From NCBI GenBank assembly GCA_021521415.1, contig JAIQDT010001936.1:124001-188000 (forward strand): a stretch of DNA of 64,000 bases, given 5' to 3'. This stretch comes from Bidens hawaiensis. Its lineage: Eukaryota > Streptophyta > Magnoliopsida > Asterales > Asteraceae. Numbering within the stretch: the stretch's first letter is position 1; each line of letters opens with the position of its first letter. Under the pieces are notes generated by a model that was given only the letters and a program-made list of their open reading frames with translations, was not told the DNA's origin and searched no databases. The position numbers and the translations under genes are program-made. This document shows, piece after piece, positions 23,101-35,027 of this stretch.

Positions 23101-24450
23101 ATTCAATGCCTAAGGTAAATTACAGAGATACAAAGCGAGACTTGTGGTAAACGGGAAATCTCAACACATTGGTATCGACTGTGATGAAGCATTTAGCCTA
23201 TTTGTGAAGCCCACTACTATACGTATTGTGCTTAGCTTGGCTTGTTCTCGTTCTTGACCAATCCATCTTGGCTTGTTCTCGTCTTGACCAATCTATCAAT
23301 TGGATGTCAAGAATGCATTCTTACATGGTGAACTTAAATAAACGGTCTACATGTTTCAACCTCCCGGCTTCAAGGATCCCGACCGGCCAACACATAAATG
23401 CAAATTACAAAAATCTCTATATGGATTAAAGCAGGCACCCCATGCATGGTTCCAACGATTCGCAGCATACCTTCTCAAATACAGTTTTACCAGTGCCATA
23501 ACGATTCATCTCTATTTATCTTTAAAAAGGGTGACCAAATGGCTTATCTTCTACTTTATGTAAATGACATCATCCTCACCGCTTCAAATTAGAAAACGCC
23601 ATATCTCATGAATTTGCGATGACCGACTTAGGCAGGCTTCACCATTTCTTGGGCATTTTTGTTACACCTCAAAACGGGGGCTTATTTCTTTCCCAAGAAG
23701 CCTATACTGAAGATATTTTGGCCCAAGCAAACATGTCCACTTGTAAACCAGCCACAACACCAGTTGAAACATCCTCTAAGCTAACTGCCACTTCCGGGCC
23801 CCCCATCTCGGATCCCACTCTTTATCGTAGCCTCGCCGAAGCTTTACAATACCTCACTTTTACCCGACCAGATATCTCATACGCAGTTCAACAAATTTGT
23901 CTCTTCATGCACTCTCCCCGAAAACCCCATTTAAATTTCCTTAAATGAGTACTTCATTACATCAGGGGTACCACATCCCACGGCTTGCATATTACCCTAC
24001 CTAAGTCCACTTCGCTTACAGCTTATTCTAACGCGGACTGGGGGGATGTCCTGACTCTCACCGTTCAACATCGGGTTATTGTGTTTTCTTGGGAAGTAAT
24101 CTTGTCTTGTGGTCATCAAAACACCAAGCTACCATCTCGAGATCTAGTGCCGAAGCGGAATACCGTGGGGTTGCCAACACGGTCGTCAAACGAGTTGGTT
24201 AAGAAATCTACTTCTTGAACTATCTTTACCAACCCCACAAGCCACTATTGTGTATTGCGATAATAGTTCGGTGGTTTACCTTTCGAAAAACCCGGTTTAA
24301 CATCAACGAACAAAACACGTCGAAATCGATATACACTTTGTTCGTGATAAAGTACGTGTTGGAGACATTCGAGTGCTGCACATTCAAGCTGATTATCAGT
24401 ACGCCGACATATTCACAAAAGGCTTACCCCGCCCACTCTTCTCGTGATTC
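20125..24450 (+). pseudogene. Copia gag-pol relict
   Basis: Recognisable pieces in order are as follows. Gag N-terminus 20125-20430 (YSSWVKLFQLHARVYDVL), broken by TAG 20428-20430. Rest of gag about 20497-20970, with a Gly/Ser/Arg-rich tail. Protease at about 21285 (HMDTGATTHITGDQG). GAG-pre-integrase and integrase at 21560-22060 (FWHNRLGHPRLS, VCPSCQLSKSKHLPF, FDIINCDLW), with the second catalytic region damaged near 22040. Integrase C-terminal region and Pro-rich linker 22148-22900. Reverse transcriptase 22960-23600 ([12 protein letters not shown]; active site YVND in place of YVDD). RNase H 23985-24450, ending in ADIFTKGLP-like sequence. Domains sit in different frames with many stops. Order PR-INT-RT-RH is the Copia signature. 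It has clearly been dead for a long time. Confidence 0.85.
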
Positions 24451-24496
24451 AAGTCCAGTCTTTGTGTCTGTGGTCCTACCGCTAAGACTGAGGGGG

Positions 24497-24664
24497 TGTC
24501 TTAGTCAACCACTATCTATGGATATAATATTGGCTTTAATATTTGTGTTAAGTGTATTGAATGTATATTATTGTGTTGCCTAGTTTAGTAAAAGTTAGTT
24601 GGCTCCTTTTGTATATGTACGTCATTGTGTTTAATGGAAACACATTGAGAATTATTTCATAACA
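24497..24664 (+). repeat. 3' LTR of the Copia element
   Basis: Begins TGTCTTAGTCAACC right after the purine-rich actgaggggg and ends ATTTCATAACA, 168 bp. It is collinear with the 5' LTR except for the 52-bp duplication there. It is followed by the AATAA target duplication. Confidence 0.9.
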
Positions 24665-24958
24665 AATAATACCTTAACGTACAATAGGTATGTGAATCCT
24701 TGTTTTCACGAATGATCCACGAAATCACATCCCAACATCTCGAAATCGTCAACACATATCCAATTAATCATTGGTTCACCAAAAAAACAGTTTTGGATCG
24801 TTAATTGATCAATTTTATACTTTTTTAAACGAAAACTGTTTTTGAGCGTTTTAGGTTTTTTGCTGAGCGTTTTAGTTTTTGGTTGAGCATTTTTTAGTGT
24901 TTTAGTAGGTTAAGGCATTATTGTACATTATCTTAACCCTATATATATATATATATTA

Positions 24959-27900
24959 TCTATAAAACATATAAGATGGACAATATGGTAATTTACACCC
25001 CTCACTTGGAGACGCCGATAAATTAAATTCCTAATTATAGTCTCTTGGCCGTCGGCCAGATAACTCAGCCGGAGACTCTCTTTATGCCCCCACGATTAAC
25101 ATAGCCTCCCGTAATTAACTCCTCATCAATTGCCCTCATTCAATTGAACAGGCGTGTAGTTAACTCCTCATCTCTCAATCCTTTTGCTTCAAACGACCAC
25201 AACTGCAGCCGCGTGAAACCACCAAAACACGCCACGGCCTGCCTCCACCGAATAAGAACACATACAGGTATTTTATCCTAAGCTTCTAGGGTTGATATGT
25301 GTTACTAATTTGAAAAAATTTGGTCGATTTATGTTCCTCCTAACTCACAGGTTTTCTCAATATCGCCGTTGCCGAATAAGGGCTTTGCTTTGCACCATCA
25401 ACAATCAATTCCAATTCATACGCTAAATTTAATGCCCCTCCACCATCTCATCACGATACCAGGTACGTATGCATTCATCTTCTCTGGTTCTTATAACGTA
25501 TACAGTGCTATTGGTTCTAGGGTTCAGTTGATTCGGTTGATGTGATTAGTATTTTCAATTAGACTCATAGGGATTTAAAGTTGGATCAAGCCATTGAATA
25601 TCTGGAGCAACTTCAATTTGGAAGTTGGAATGCAGTGTGTTGTTCTTGAAATAAAAAAAAAATCTTCCAGGTTTTGGTTGTTGTTTTCTAGAAAACCCTT
25701 TTAATTGATTTTCATTGTTCTATATTAAAAATATTGTTGCGTTTTATTACCCCTGATACTTGAGCTGTCTTGATTAGACGAATCAGAGACATTATTCACA
25801 TTCTATTGTTTATAGTTGGTTTTGTAGGTGTTTTTAGTTAGTTAGATAGAGGTATTAGTGATCTAGGATTTTTGATTTTTTACTATTTGGAGCTAAACAT
25901 CTGTGTTTTCTTTGATTTGCAAGTAAGTGTTGGTTTATAATGCACTCTTTAAGTGTTGTGAAAATGCCAAAATTAAATATGCAGGCCAGTTGATGAGTTT
26001 TCTTTCTTTTGTTCAGATGGAAGGATCAGGCAAAAAGTTCTGCACTGCCATATCGATTGTGAAAATGCCAAAGCTTATTTTGCAGTATTCGATGATTGTG
26101 TTGGGTAGTTCTGCTTATTATGCATAGACACAATACGTATGGACGTTTTGTATTTTTTACTTGAAGCATCCTAAAAAGGAACCAGAGGTAAACACCAAAA
26201 GCCAAATATTAATCATGCTTTGCGGGTTGTACTTTATGCATCCATGCTTTACTAGCTTCTACCATATATTTTCAGGTTGGGCGGGTTTAATTAAGATATA
26301 GTACAAGTAAAATGGGTTGAGTTGGGTTGAACTAAGCATATTTCGACAAACGTTTTATTTTTTTTTATAAATATTTACTATGCTATTTTCTTTATATGCT
26401 AACCTTTTGGTATTACCGGTTTATTCCATAGAGATAGCATGTAACACGAATCGACCCGTATGTAGTAAATGGGTCAAGATTGATAGTCTAAACTATTGAT
26501 GCGTACCTCACCCACAATCTTAGGAGCCAATTCCTCACTCCCAATCCAAACATTAACTTTAAGGGTTATGATAGCTTTTGGTCATATTTATGTGTTCAGT
26601 TTGCATTTAATATTAGGAGCCAATTCCTCACTCCTAATCTAAACATTAACTTTGAGGGTTATGATAGCTTATGACCATATTTATGTGTTCAGTTTGCTAC
26701 TTGTGCTGTTTTGAGTTTGATTAGTTTATAAATGGTATTTTATATATGATAAATTATAGAAACGCTGCATTTGGGTTCAAATTCATGTTATAATCAGCAT
26801 TTAACGTTTCAAAGTTGCCTATACTTGCTTATGTGTTTCAAGTGATATATGGCAAGTGATTTAAAGAAGACGAGTGACAGTTGTGTCAGTGTCCCACTTT
26901 GTGACTTTATAGTGTTAGGTAATTACTTTCAAATTCATATATTCGTTAAAAAAATATTTTCAGTTTTAGAAATATATGTTTTGTTTTTTTGAAATTATCG
27001 CATGCAAGAAGTAGTGAGGGCATCTTTTAGATGTGCTGCTTGTTGACATGTTCAGTGTAGCACCTTGTTGTCTCAAGGGAGAAGGTGAAATCCTAAATGT
27101 ACAACATACTTATTTATGGGCTACAAACAAGTTAAGCTGCTCATCTTTTGGACATATGTAAAATATCACAATTGAACAAGTTGAGCTGCTTTGGACATAT
27201 GTCAAATATTACACTTGCACAAGTTGAGCTGCTTATATTTCGGGTCAGTTTTCGGATCAAACCCGAAACCCATCTAACTACACATATTGTGTTTGGTTCA
27301 ATCTGGTGGGTTTGCGGGTTGACAAGTTTAAGTGTTTAACCCATTTATAAAATTTTTGTATTTCCAGATTTCCCCTTGATATAATTCTGATCCGTATGCA
27401 ATATTATGACCCATTTGAATTTGACCCGGTTGCAAACGATATTACCCAAATTGTTGATTTTCAATGATTTTGTCATAATTTATGCTTATTGATTCGGTGC
27501 GGGTATTTTGGAGAGAAAGTTAACTTTTGCCTTACCTTGCCAAATTTATCGATTGGTAAGTTTAATGACTATCCATAATTTTGTGTAAAGTTTTTTTTGG
27601 CTTACTAAATCTATCATTTGGTAAGTGACAAGGGCAACATAGTCTTTCGAGATTATATGTTTTTACTATTTTTAAGAATTTTTTCGCATACAGAATTGCC
27701 AATGCAACTAACGCACTCCAACTATTTAACAAACTTAAATAGTATTGAGTTGAAGGTCATAAGGTGCCATGGAACATGTTCGATCGGGTTGGGTGATTGG
27801 TCAGAGCGGGTTCGGGTTAGAATGGGCTGACTTTGAAGAAATGATTTAGACGTAAAAGACGAAAAAACATCCTCAAGTCTTTGCTCACAAAGCAAGTGTT

Positions 27901-29407
27901 TTAAACATGAATAATTTCATATACGTCATTCAAAAAGCATACATCGAATGACTTCTGAGTTTCATCCCATTTGACCCGATTCTTTTTTGTAATTTTTTTA
28001 TTAGACCCATTTGCGATAAAAAAAACCAACTGAATCGACCCATTCCTATTTCTTAAGTAAACATGATGAGATTTTAACCCCGTGTTAAAGCCTTTAAAAG
28101 TTTAAAATTTTCGTTGGTTCGTTTTAAGATTTAACAACGTATAACCTCAGTGCATATTTTTAATTATAATGGAAGCCTAATTAACATTTTCTTTAGAAGG
28201 TTTTCAGCTTCATAATGCAAACCATAGCTCTCAAGTAACCTTTTTTTGTTATCTCTGTTATTAATACTTAATAAACTCTTATTTTGTTTGTTTATTTTGT
28301 GACTTAGGCATTGTAATTGGTAGACAAGAAAGCTAATTCTTGGGTATGTACATGATCTGATAATTTATATTGGGTCTTCTTCGTTTTCTTATGCAAGTAT
28401 TAATATCTTTGGTGTGTGGCCCATATTCATAAATGGTTCTAACCCATATTTGCTTTAAAGGTTGCGTTATCGTGACAAAAGTTCAACATGTAGTTGTAAT
28501 TGAAGCCATTTTGCAACACGTGTTTTGGTTATTATATTGAGGGACATACTTTTGCTCGTTTTTAGAGATTTGGGTTAAACTTGGTTTTGTGTTATTAAAA
28601 TAGTGAGGTTCTTTTATAAAAGTTGTGTTATTATTTTTCAAGTTTGTATATTAAGAGCAATAGATTGAATTATTTGAGGCTGTAATTGCATTAAACGTTA
28701 GGATATTTAATCATGTTGTCACTTTGGTGAAAAAAAAAGTTAATCTCCACTGTTCATATGTTCCTATTTCGATTCACCTATGTTCAATAATATGCGTTGT
28801 ACTTTACTAATTTTTGTACTTGATATCTTTTGTGTATAGATTGTTGTTAAACTTTGTTGGAATGGTCGCAACGTGCGGGGTGGATTGATAAACCAACGGT
28901 AAACAAGTACGAAAACGGCATATGGTATATATTAATCCATCAATATATCAAGTAACAAATGCATTCTTGCAGACAAATACATGCCCAAATTGATCATTTT
29001 GAGCAAATTATTTTTTCCAGAAAAGACTTACTTGTCATTAGCAGATGTCGTATGAATGAACATTACGTAGACACTGTCGTGTGTGCCGTTTTGTTGATGC
29101 CAATCTGTTGCAAGCTTCAAACCTCATCCGTTTGTCTTCTTCGATCACTATTATATTTATCCCGAATATCTACTGAGATCTTTATTAATTTTGATTTGGG
29201 TTCTTTTTTTCGGGTTAGTGGTCTATATAATAGAATTATTGAATAGTGCTTTGAACAACTACATGTGACATGTTTTACATCGCCACATCGTGCCGGTTTT
29301 TCATTCTAAAAGTAAATCTTGCTATCGAAGATCTCGATAACATAAGGAGCCGGTACTAACTGAATCAAAAATGTGTCCCCGCCGCAACGCGCGGGCACTC
29401 TTACTAG
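24959..29407 (+). mobile_element. Non-autonomous Helitron (about 4.45 kb)
   Basis: The 5' end is TCTATAAAACATATAAG after A (24958). The 3' end is the hairpin CCCGC-cgcaac-GCGCGGG followed by cactcttaCTAG (29404-29407) and T. TC...CTAG between A and T with a 3' hairpin is the Helitron signature. The inside has no Rep/helicase and no recognisable gene. It has intron-like AT-rich sequence, a 92-bp tandem duplication (26521-26700) and repeated gggtt/aaccc phrases. The segment 25000-25260 (ggccgtcggccagataactcagccgg; cgtgaaaccaccaaaacacgcc) is more GC-rich and could be a captured 5' UTR, but I cannot assign it. Confidence 0.72.
26521..26700 (+). repeat. 92-bp tandem duplication inside the Helitron
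   Basis: The block taggagccaattcctcactc ... tatttatgtgttcagtttgc starts at 26521 and again at 26613, with a handful of differences. A second, shorter tandem repeat around caagtt(a/g)agctgct and ggacatatgt lies at about 27127-27240. Confidence 0.88.
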
Positions 29408-31128
29408 TATATATGTATATATATATATATATATTAAGCTTCATGTTCATCATCTTCTTTAAACCCCTAAGTTTCAGTTCGATTAATCCGTTCCATGTTT
29501 GATTAATTAAGTTTATGGGTTTTGTTAGACGGCTTGAAATGATAAAAATGCATGTAATACTTACCTCGAATGATGCCGGAAAGAGGGTGAACGAAGTTTG
29601 GTTGGAGTTTTAAACTTTAACTAACGATTTGATGATTATGGAGAGTTTATTTGTATAATTTGATGTTTTCAGCAAGTTTAGATGAAGCTTCATGATCTAT
29701 TTATACTAGAACTAGGAGCGTATATGCTTTAAATTCTTATTATTACGATTTGATTACAAGCCGGCCATTTATTGGTTTGATTAACCCATTATTTGTTGTT
29801 ATATCGCGTTATGGATGATTATTGAGTTTTGTCGTCACAGTCTAAAGGTGTTATGAGTTTTAATTGAGTTAAAACACACTTGAGCGCGGTATTTGGGTCT
29901 CACCGGCGTCGGTTTCCGACCGCCAGACTTTGTCGCCGGAAAAGCGATGGGAGAGAGAGAGGGAAGGGCTGGGTATTTTATTTTTATTATAATTTGAATT
30001 AAATGTTACACTTTGGCCCCTGAACTTTATATATATATAAACTTATTTAAACTTTAATTACACTTTGAACCTTGAACTTTCAAATGTTATATAACTTTAT
30101 ATAATTTTATAACTTTGGATTATTAGTATATTACCTGCATAGTTTGGAGATTGATTATTTTATTAACTTTAAATCCCGAAGAATCGTTATTTGAATAAAA
30201 CAAAAATAGAAATGAACGGATAAAAACTTAAAATCATCGAATTTGAAATTAAATGACAAACAACCAAATAAGAATACATTGAAATGACACAACGAGTCGG
30301 TTTAACAAAACAAAATACGAATATAAATACAAATAAAAATGACAAATGTCACAACCAACATTGTCGCCAACGCCACCATCATTTTTGTCGCTAGAGCTAC
30401 CACCGCCGTCGCCATCGCAGTTTTTTTTTGGTAAAAGAGTACTATTTTGAGGTATGAGTGTTTTTATTATTTCTATTTCATTCCTACATTTTTTATGCAT
30501 ACCAAACAACATAAAGTAATAATCTATTTAATTCTTATAGATTAACCGAACAAGATACAGAAATGTTAACGATCCATTTCATTCCATTGTCCATTTTATT
30601 CCCCCTCATTCCATTATCTACAACCAAACATACCCTAAGAGTTTCTACTAATTATTTTTTTAATTGTGTGCCCAGATTATTTTGGTGGGTTAGCGCTAGT
30701 AAATTACTTATAGTTGAAGTTGTTTGGAGCAATAGATGAAGCATAACCATTCAAGTTGAGGCTTTGGATCTGAGTCAAAGCAACAACAAGTTCCTTGGTG
30801 ATCCTTGCGGAGTTGCGGCCAGACGGCGATCATGAGAATCAGATGAACAACGTTGAGTATGACGATGGTTTCTTAGAGAAGACAATCTGCGAGGACCAAA
30901 GATAAAGTTTCATAAGATGGAGGGTAAGTTGTGGAAACTTCATGAAGTAAGGTAACTAAACGAATAATAAATTCAAATAATCCTGTTATTGATTCTTCAT
31001 AACTTGAGGAGGTGTCGGACGTCGGTATATAGTTCTTAATTCGAGGTAACTATATAAATAAACGAGGTTCATTTAAGAGTTGAAATTATTTCACAAAATA
31101 AAACGAGTAAATCTTTAAATTTGATGGG
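29408..31128. other. Intergenic repeat-like DNA; no gene seen
   Basis: AT-rich sequence with gccgccgg phrases near 29900 and a triplet-rich (gcc/acc) spot at 30360-30420. The phrase ccattccattatctac..aaccaaacataccctaa at about 30605 looks like a PIF-type MITE terminus. The minus frame at 30249-30512 is Asp/Gly-rich from the triplet tract and is not supported as a gene. Confidence 0.35.
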
Positions 31129-31520
31129 TTGGGCCTCCCATGGCTTTCCATGGCAGTTTAAGGGTCCCAACTAAATAACAAAACATACTTTGTGAGTTGG
31201 GTCTCCCATGAGCTTTACATGACAGTTTAAATGGTCTAACTAAATAATGTAACATAAAATTTTGGGAATCGGGCCTTCCACGAGCGTTCCATGGCTTTTT
31301 AAGTGGCCCAGTTAAAATAATGTAACATAAAATTTATGCGTTGGGCCTTCCATAAGCATTCCATGACATTTTAAGTGGCCCAACTAACTAATGAATTCTC
31401 GATGATAATGAATTTTTAGTGGCCCAACTAATTAACGAATTACTGTTGGAGTTGGACCACCCATGAGCTCTCCATGGAATTTTCAGTGGTCCTACTAAAT
31501 AATGAATTTACGAAATCAAA
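31129..31520 (+). repeat. Degenerate minisatellite, about 70-bp period
   Basis: The phrase ttggg(c/t)ct(c/t)ccatgagc...ccatgg...ggcccaactaa recurs with starts at 31129, 31197, 31269, 31341 and 31452 (spacings 68, 72, 72, 111). Each unit holds two ccat-type motifs that can pair. The last interval contains an extra partial unit (agtggcccaactaa at about 31418). It lies in the presumed internal region of the minus-strand LTR element whose LTR starts at 32207. Confidence 0.8.
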
Positions 31521-32206
31521 TATGGGTAGTTGGAGCATCTCGTGAACCACCACAGATGATAATACTCCAACAAAATATCAAATCAAAACGGATGGAGAAA
31601 ACAGACAGTTGGAGTGTCATGGGGTTTTCACCCAACTAAACATTTTTAAATAATAATATAAAATAATTGGAATTTACGAATTTAGTTGCGAAATAATTGT
31701 GAATTTGGTTTTTAAATAAGGGATGTAGCCGTTAAGTCGGTTAAGTTGACCGATTAAAGTTTCGATCGTATGACTTATGTTCCTCTTTGGCATGTAAGTT
31801 CGAATATTGTGGTCGGGAATCCCCTAGAAAAGGAATAACATCTTTCCTTATTTCCTGAATTGTTTTGACTCACAATTTCTCCCCTTCTAGTTACTACGAG
31901 AACAAATCATACTTTCTTGTTTTAAGAAGAAAGAGTAAATAAAAACAAATAAGGGAATTCTTAAAGAATTTTCCAAAATAAAGACAATCTAATAAATTTA
32001 TCAAAGAAAATCTTTTGAGAGTGATGCGTAACCTCAGAGTTTGTGTGTGTATACATGATTAAATAATAAAATAATTAAACATTTAATAAGTTGTAAACAA
32101 CTAAATAAAACACATAAGGCCACACAAAAGCACGTATAGGGTCCTAAGCATGCTACTAGACATTTTCTAATGTCTTATCTTATAACATCCGGCTCTGATA
32201 CCAATC
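31521..32206 (-). mobile_element. Non-coding internal region next to LTR, with Met-tRNA PBS
   Basis: ggctctgatacca at 32191-32203 is the complement of the primer-binding site TGGTATCAGAGCC and lies three bases from the LTR end at 32207. No gag or pol is visible to the left, so the element is either a large non-coding derivative (LARD-type) or is truncated. Its far end was not found. Confidence 0.5.
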
Positions 32207-33381
32207 TGTCACACCCCAACCTACGACGAAGTGTCCTGGTGCGAGCCGTTGGTTCACAGCTCACAAGACACTATCATACAAATTGTTATCAAAATATCTA
32301 AATTATTTTATTAATTTCAAATCAAGTACACATTATCTCAACCAAATACAAATTAATCCAAAACATATTGTCTTTTTATTAAATAGCCTATAGTTCATTC
32401 TTAAGTGATATTCAACCTTCATTTCAAACCATATAGTTACCTGAAATATGCACAAAAATAGAATATATATTTGTCAACACAGTGTTCAGTAAGTAATCAC
32501 TAGATTTTTTTTTGTTGTAATAATATAATATATACAAAATAAGCAAACCAGTAATATTGTGAGTATCAACTAAACAATGAGCAAATAATTGGTGTTGGTT
32601 GACTGTTGCCTACCAAATCGGGCTATGGTTACTAAGACGGCGTATGATCATAATTTATATGTGATTATGATGGACCTCTCCGAATGCGATAAAGTAAATT
32701 AACTAACAAGTAGCAAATAAACATTTAATCGTTCAACACAAAATAATCACCATTTGCTAGTTGTGAATAATATGTAATATGGAAATATTAATAAATGCGC
32801 ATAAAGTCCCCATAAATGTTTAAAACAGTAAAATAAGGGGAGTGATTACTCACCTTATTTAGATGAGTTTTAAGGATTATAATAATGTAAAATTGAAACT
32901 TGAAACTTTAACTTGCTGACTAAGGCGACACGAATGAACCCGAAACTTGGATACAATTAAATAGAACTAAAACCGAAAATAATGCTGCTAGAATTAGATT
33001 AAATGGATATATAAAACTCAAGATATGAAGTTTTTAATATTTAAGCTTTAAGCGAGCCGCACTGTTCAAAATCCGAACTTCGAAACATATTTAAGCGAGC
33101 AGGTACCCAATCCCGCTACGTGACAGGAGGGTTTTAATAGATTTTCAAAAATGTCATTTTTAGTCCCTGAACTTCTATAAATGCATTGTTAGTCATTTTA
33201 AGCTATTATAAGGGGTTCTAAGGGTTGTTTGGCGAGTTTGAAAGTTAGAAGGATATAAATTTAGTTAAACAAGGTTATATACTAATAAATGCACAATTTT
33301 ATTAATACAAAAGATCTGAATTACACTTACGAATCAGGTAAACGAATACGAATAAAAATATGGAAGATTCGAGATGTTACA
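32207..33381 (-). repeat. Minus-strand LTR (1.18 kb)
   Basis: On the minus strand it starts TGTAACATCTCGAATC (33381) and ends GGGGTGTGACA (32207), directly followed by a Met-tRNA primer-binding site. The outline TGT...ACA and the end sequence are shared with the 2.4-2.8 kb LTR family at 790-3604 and 54329-56747, but the bodies do not align, so this is a different family. No second LTR was found. Confidence 0.68.
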
Positions 33382-33384
33382 CTT

Positions 33385-33592
33385 GAAGCACATAGTATGC
33401 AAATCACACCAGATTCACTCCCAAGGAGTACTTGCAACCACAATTATATTATCTAAAGAATATATACAAGGTTTACACAGTGACGGGAGAAATAGAAGGT
33501 TACCAGAGAAAGAGAGGCATCCGACCTTCTGTTCCAGTGAATCCCAACAACGACAGCAATGTGGGATTTTTCTTGCTCATAAATTACATTAA
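33385..33592 (+). other. Unassigned gene-like fragment cut by an LTR
   Basis: One frame running from the LTR edge to the TAA at about 33590 reads HTRFTPKEYLQPQLYYLKN, then VYTVTGEIEGYQRKRGIRPS, then VPVNPNNDSNVGFFL. The composition is that of real protein rather than AT-driven noise, and the other frames are less protein-like. It has no start codon because the LTR at 32207-33381 abuts it. I do not recognise the family, and it may be a captured or broken exon. Confidence 0.35.
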
Positions 33593-33668
33593 TTATCATA
33601 TGGTTTGTCATTGTACCTACTCAAGCATCCAACAATTAATATCAGCTTTTAAAAAAGTTGGTAACTTT

Positions 33669-33853
33669 GGGGGTGTTTGCGTGAGCTTTTAAAAGTGATT
33701 TTTTTGCTTATTTGCTTTTTGAAAAGTAAAAACAACTTTTAAAAAGCTCCATTTTGAAGTTTTTGGAGTTGCTTTACCAAACACTTTTTGTTTTTCAACA
33801 AACAAATAGCAAATAAGCAAGTTTTATAAGCTTACCCCTAACCATACACCCCC
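33669..33853. mobile_element. Small PIF/Tourist-like MITE
   Basis: 185 bp beginning GGGGGTGTTTGCGTGAGC and ending ACCATACACCCCC, flanked by TTT on both sides (33666-33668 and 33854-33856). The interior is rich in aaagcttttaaaag-type self-complementary phrases. It is non-coding. Confidence 0.65.
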
Positions 33854-33856
33854 TTT

Positions 33857-35027
33857 ATAGGTGATGATGGTGGGAAAGTATGGTTAGGGGTTGAGTATTA
33901 TTATTGTTATTATTATATTAGGTTTTATGTGTGAAAGTACGACTTTGCTTTTGGCCTCATTCTTTTTTAACAGTCAACAACCAGTTTGACTTAGACAGGA
34001 GGCTCAAATTGCCCCCATGTTGCATATGTTTGGGTGGTGTTCACTTGTTTGCAAACGGATTGACCACATGGGGCATCCAATATTACAGTGTTGACCATAG
34101 GAGTGCAAATCACAATTACCTCTGAATGGAATTTTGGAACAAGTTTAGCCTAAACAAATTGAAGCCATCGCCACCACCAAAAATCGAAAGATTTTTTAGA
34201 TGAATATAATTAAAAAAGGGGAAGTTGATTGAGCCCCGCCGGTGACGATAGCTTGTAGTGATAGTTATAGGATTTCAGTGGTAGATGGTGGCTGCTTTGA
34301 GGCCAATCAAATCGACAACTTTAATCAGCAGTGGATCGTGGTTGGTATGGGAAATGGTAGGCTCGACTTTGTGCATATGATGGTGGTCAGTGATTTGCAT
34401 GTATGTTGGAGCTATTGTTGGAGACAAGAAGAAGATGAAGAACTTGTCACGACATAAGATATGTCATGTATGCGCCAAGTCACATGTCCACGTCAGATAA
34501 AATCTAATATGATTGATTAATAAAATCCAATTTGCCTATTTTTAAAAGGAATATTCCCAAAATGTATGTATTATAAAGAAATAATCCATTTTTGTCTCCA
34601 AAACTTTAGGATTCCAAAAAAATCTCCTCAAATCAACGACGTGTTTAGCCTCTTGTTTGTTTTTTAATATTATATTATTATAATTAATTTTACTCATATT
34701 TGGTTTTTTTTTTATAATTTTTAATATATTAAGTTTTATATAATTTTGAATATATCATTTAGACACTCTTATTTTTATCTATATGCTGACATAATTTTTA
34801 CTCAAAACCGAGTTGTGTCAAATCAAGATCAAAATGTTCAATAAAATTTGACCTAACACGATCTTAAATCAAATTGAAGTTAATACATGAGTAAAAAATA
34901 AAGCACGCTTTAGGTATTTTCGAAATTATATAAAATGCTATATAATAAAAGTTATAAAAGAAAAAACAAATACGAGTAAAATTAATTATAATAATTTAAT
35001 ATTAAAATACGAAAAAGAAGCCATACA
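33857..35027. other. Intergenic DNA; no supported gene
   Basis: Two frames of 64 and 71 codons (33931-34125 and 34242-34457) are open, but they have no recognisable domain and no neighbouring exon structure. They are probably chance frames. From 34650 the sequence is strongly AT-rich. Confidence 0.3.

Larger units (their letters stand above)
19633..24664 (+). mobile_element. Degenerate Copia retrotransposon with an extra inverted LTR at its left end
   Basis: The order is inverted LTR (19633-19797), one base, 5' LTR in normal orientation (19799-20012), PBS, decayed gag-pol (20125-24450), polypurine tract, 3' LTR (24497-24664). The 5-bp AATAA immediately precedes 19633 and immediately follows 24664. 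As a result both outer ends of the insertion are the LTR 3' (U5) end: TGTTATG at left, CATAACA at right. The pol domains are recognisable (protease DTGATTH, integrase, reverse transcriptase, RNase H), but at least ten frame breaks and stops make it inactive. Confidence 0.82.
19617..24945. repeat. MITE-like tandem unit, copy 2, split by a Copia insertion
   Basis: The left part 19617-19632 (ccaatacaataa) and the right part from 24665 (aataataccttaacgtac onward) rejoin into a sequence collinear with copy 1 once the 5-bp duplication AATAA is counted once. The right part keeps ccacgaaatcacatccca, aatcattggttcacc and the gagcgttttag repeats, and ends near attattgtacattatc at about 24930. Confidence 0.7.

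Noticed and set aside
30249..30512. Asp/Gly-rich minus frame
   Set aside because: Driven by a gcc/acc triplet tract, no supporting context.
31129..31520. CRISPR-like regular repeats
   Set aside because: Plant nuclear context, degenerate 70-bp units without unique spacers; a minisatellite.
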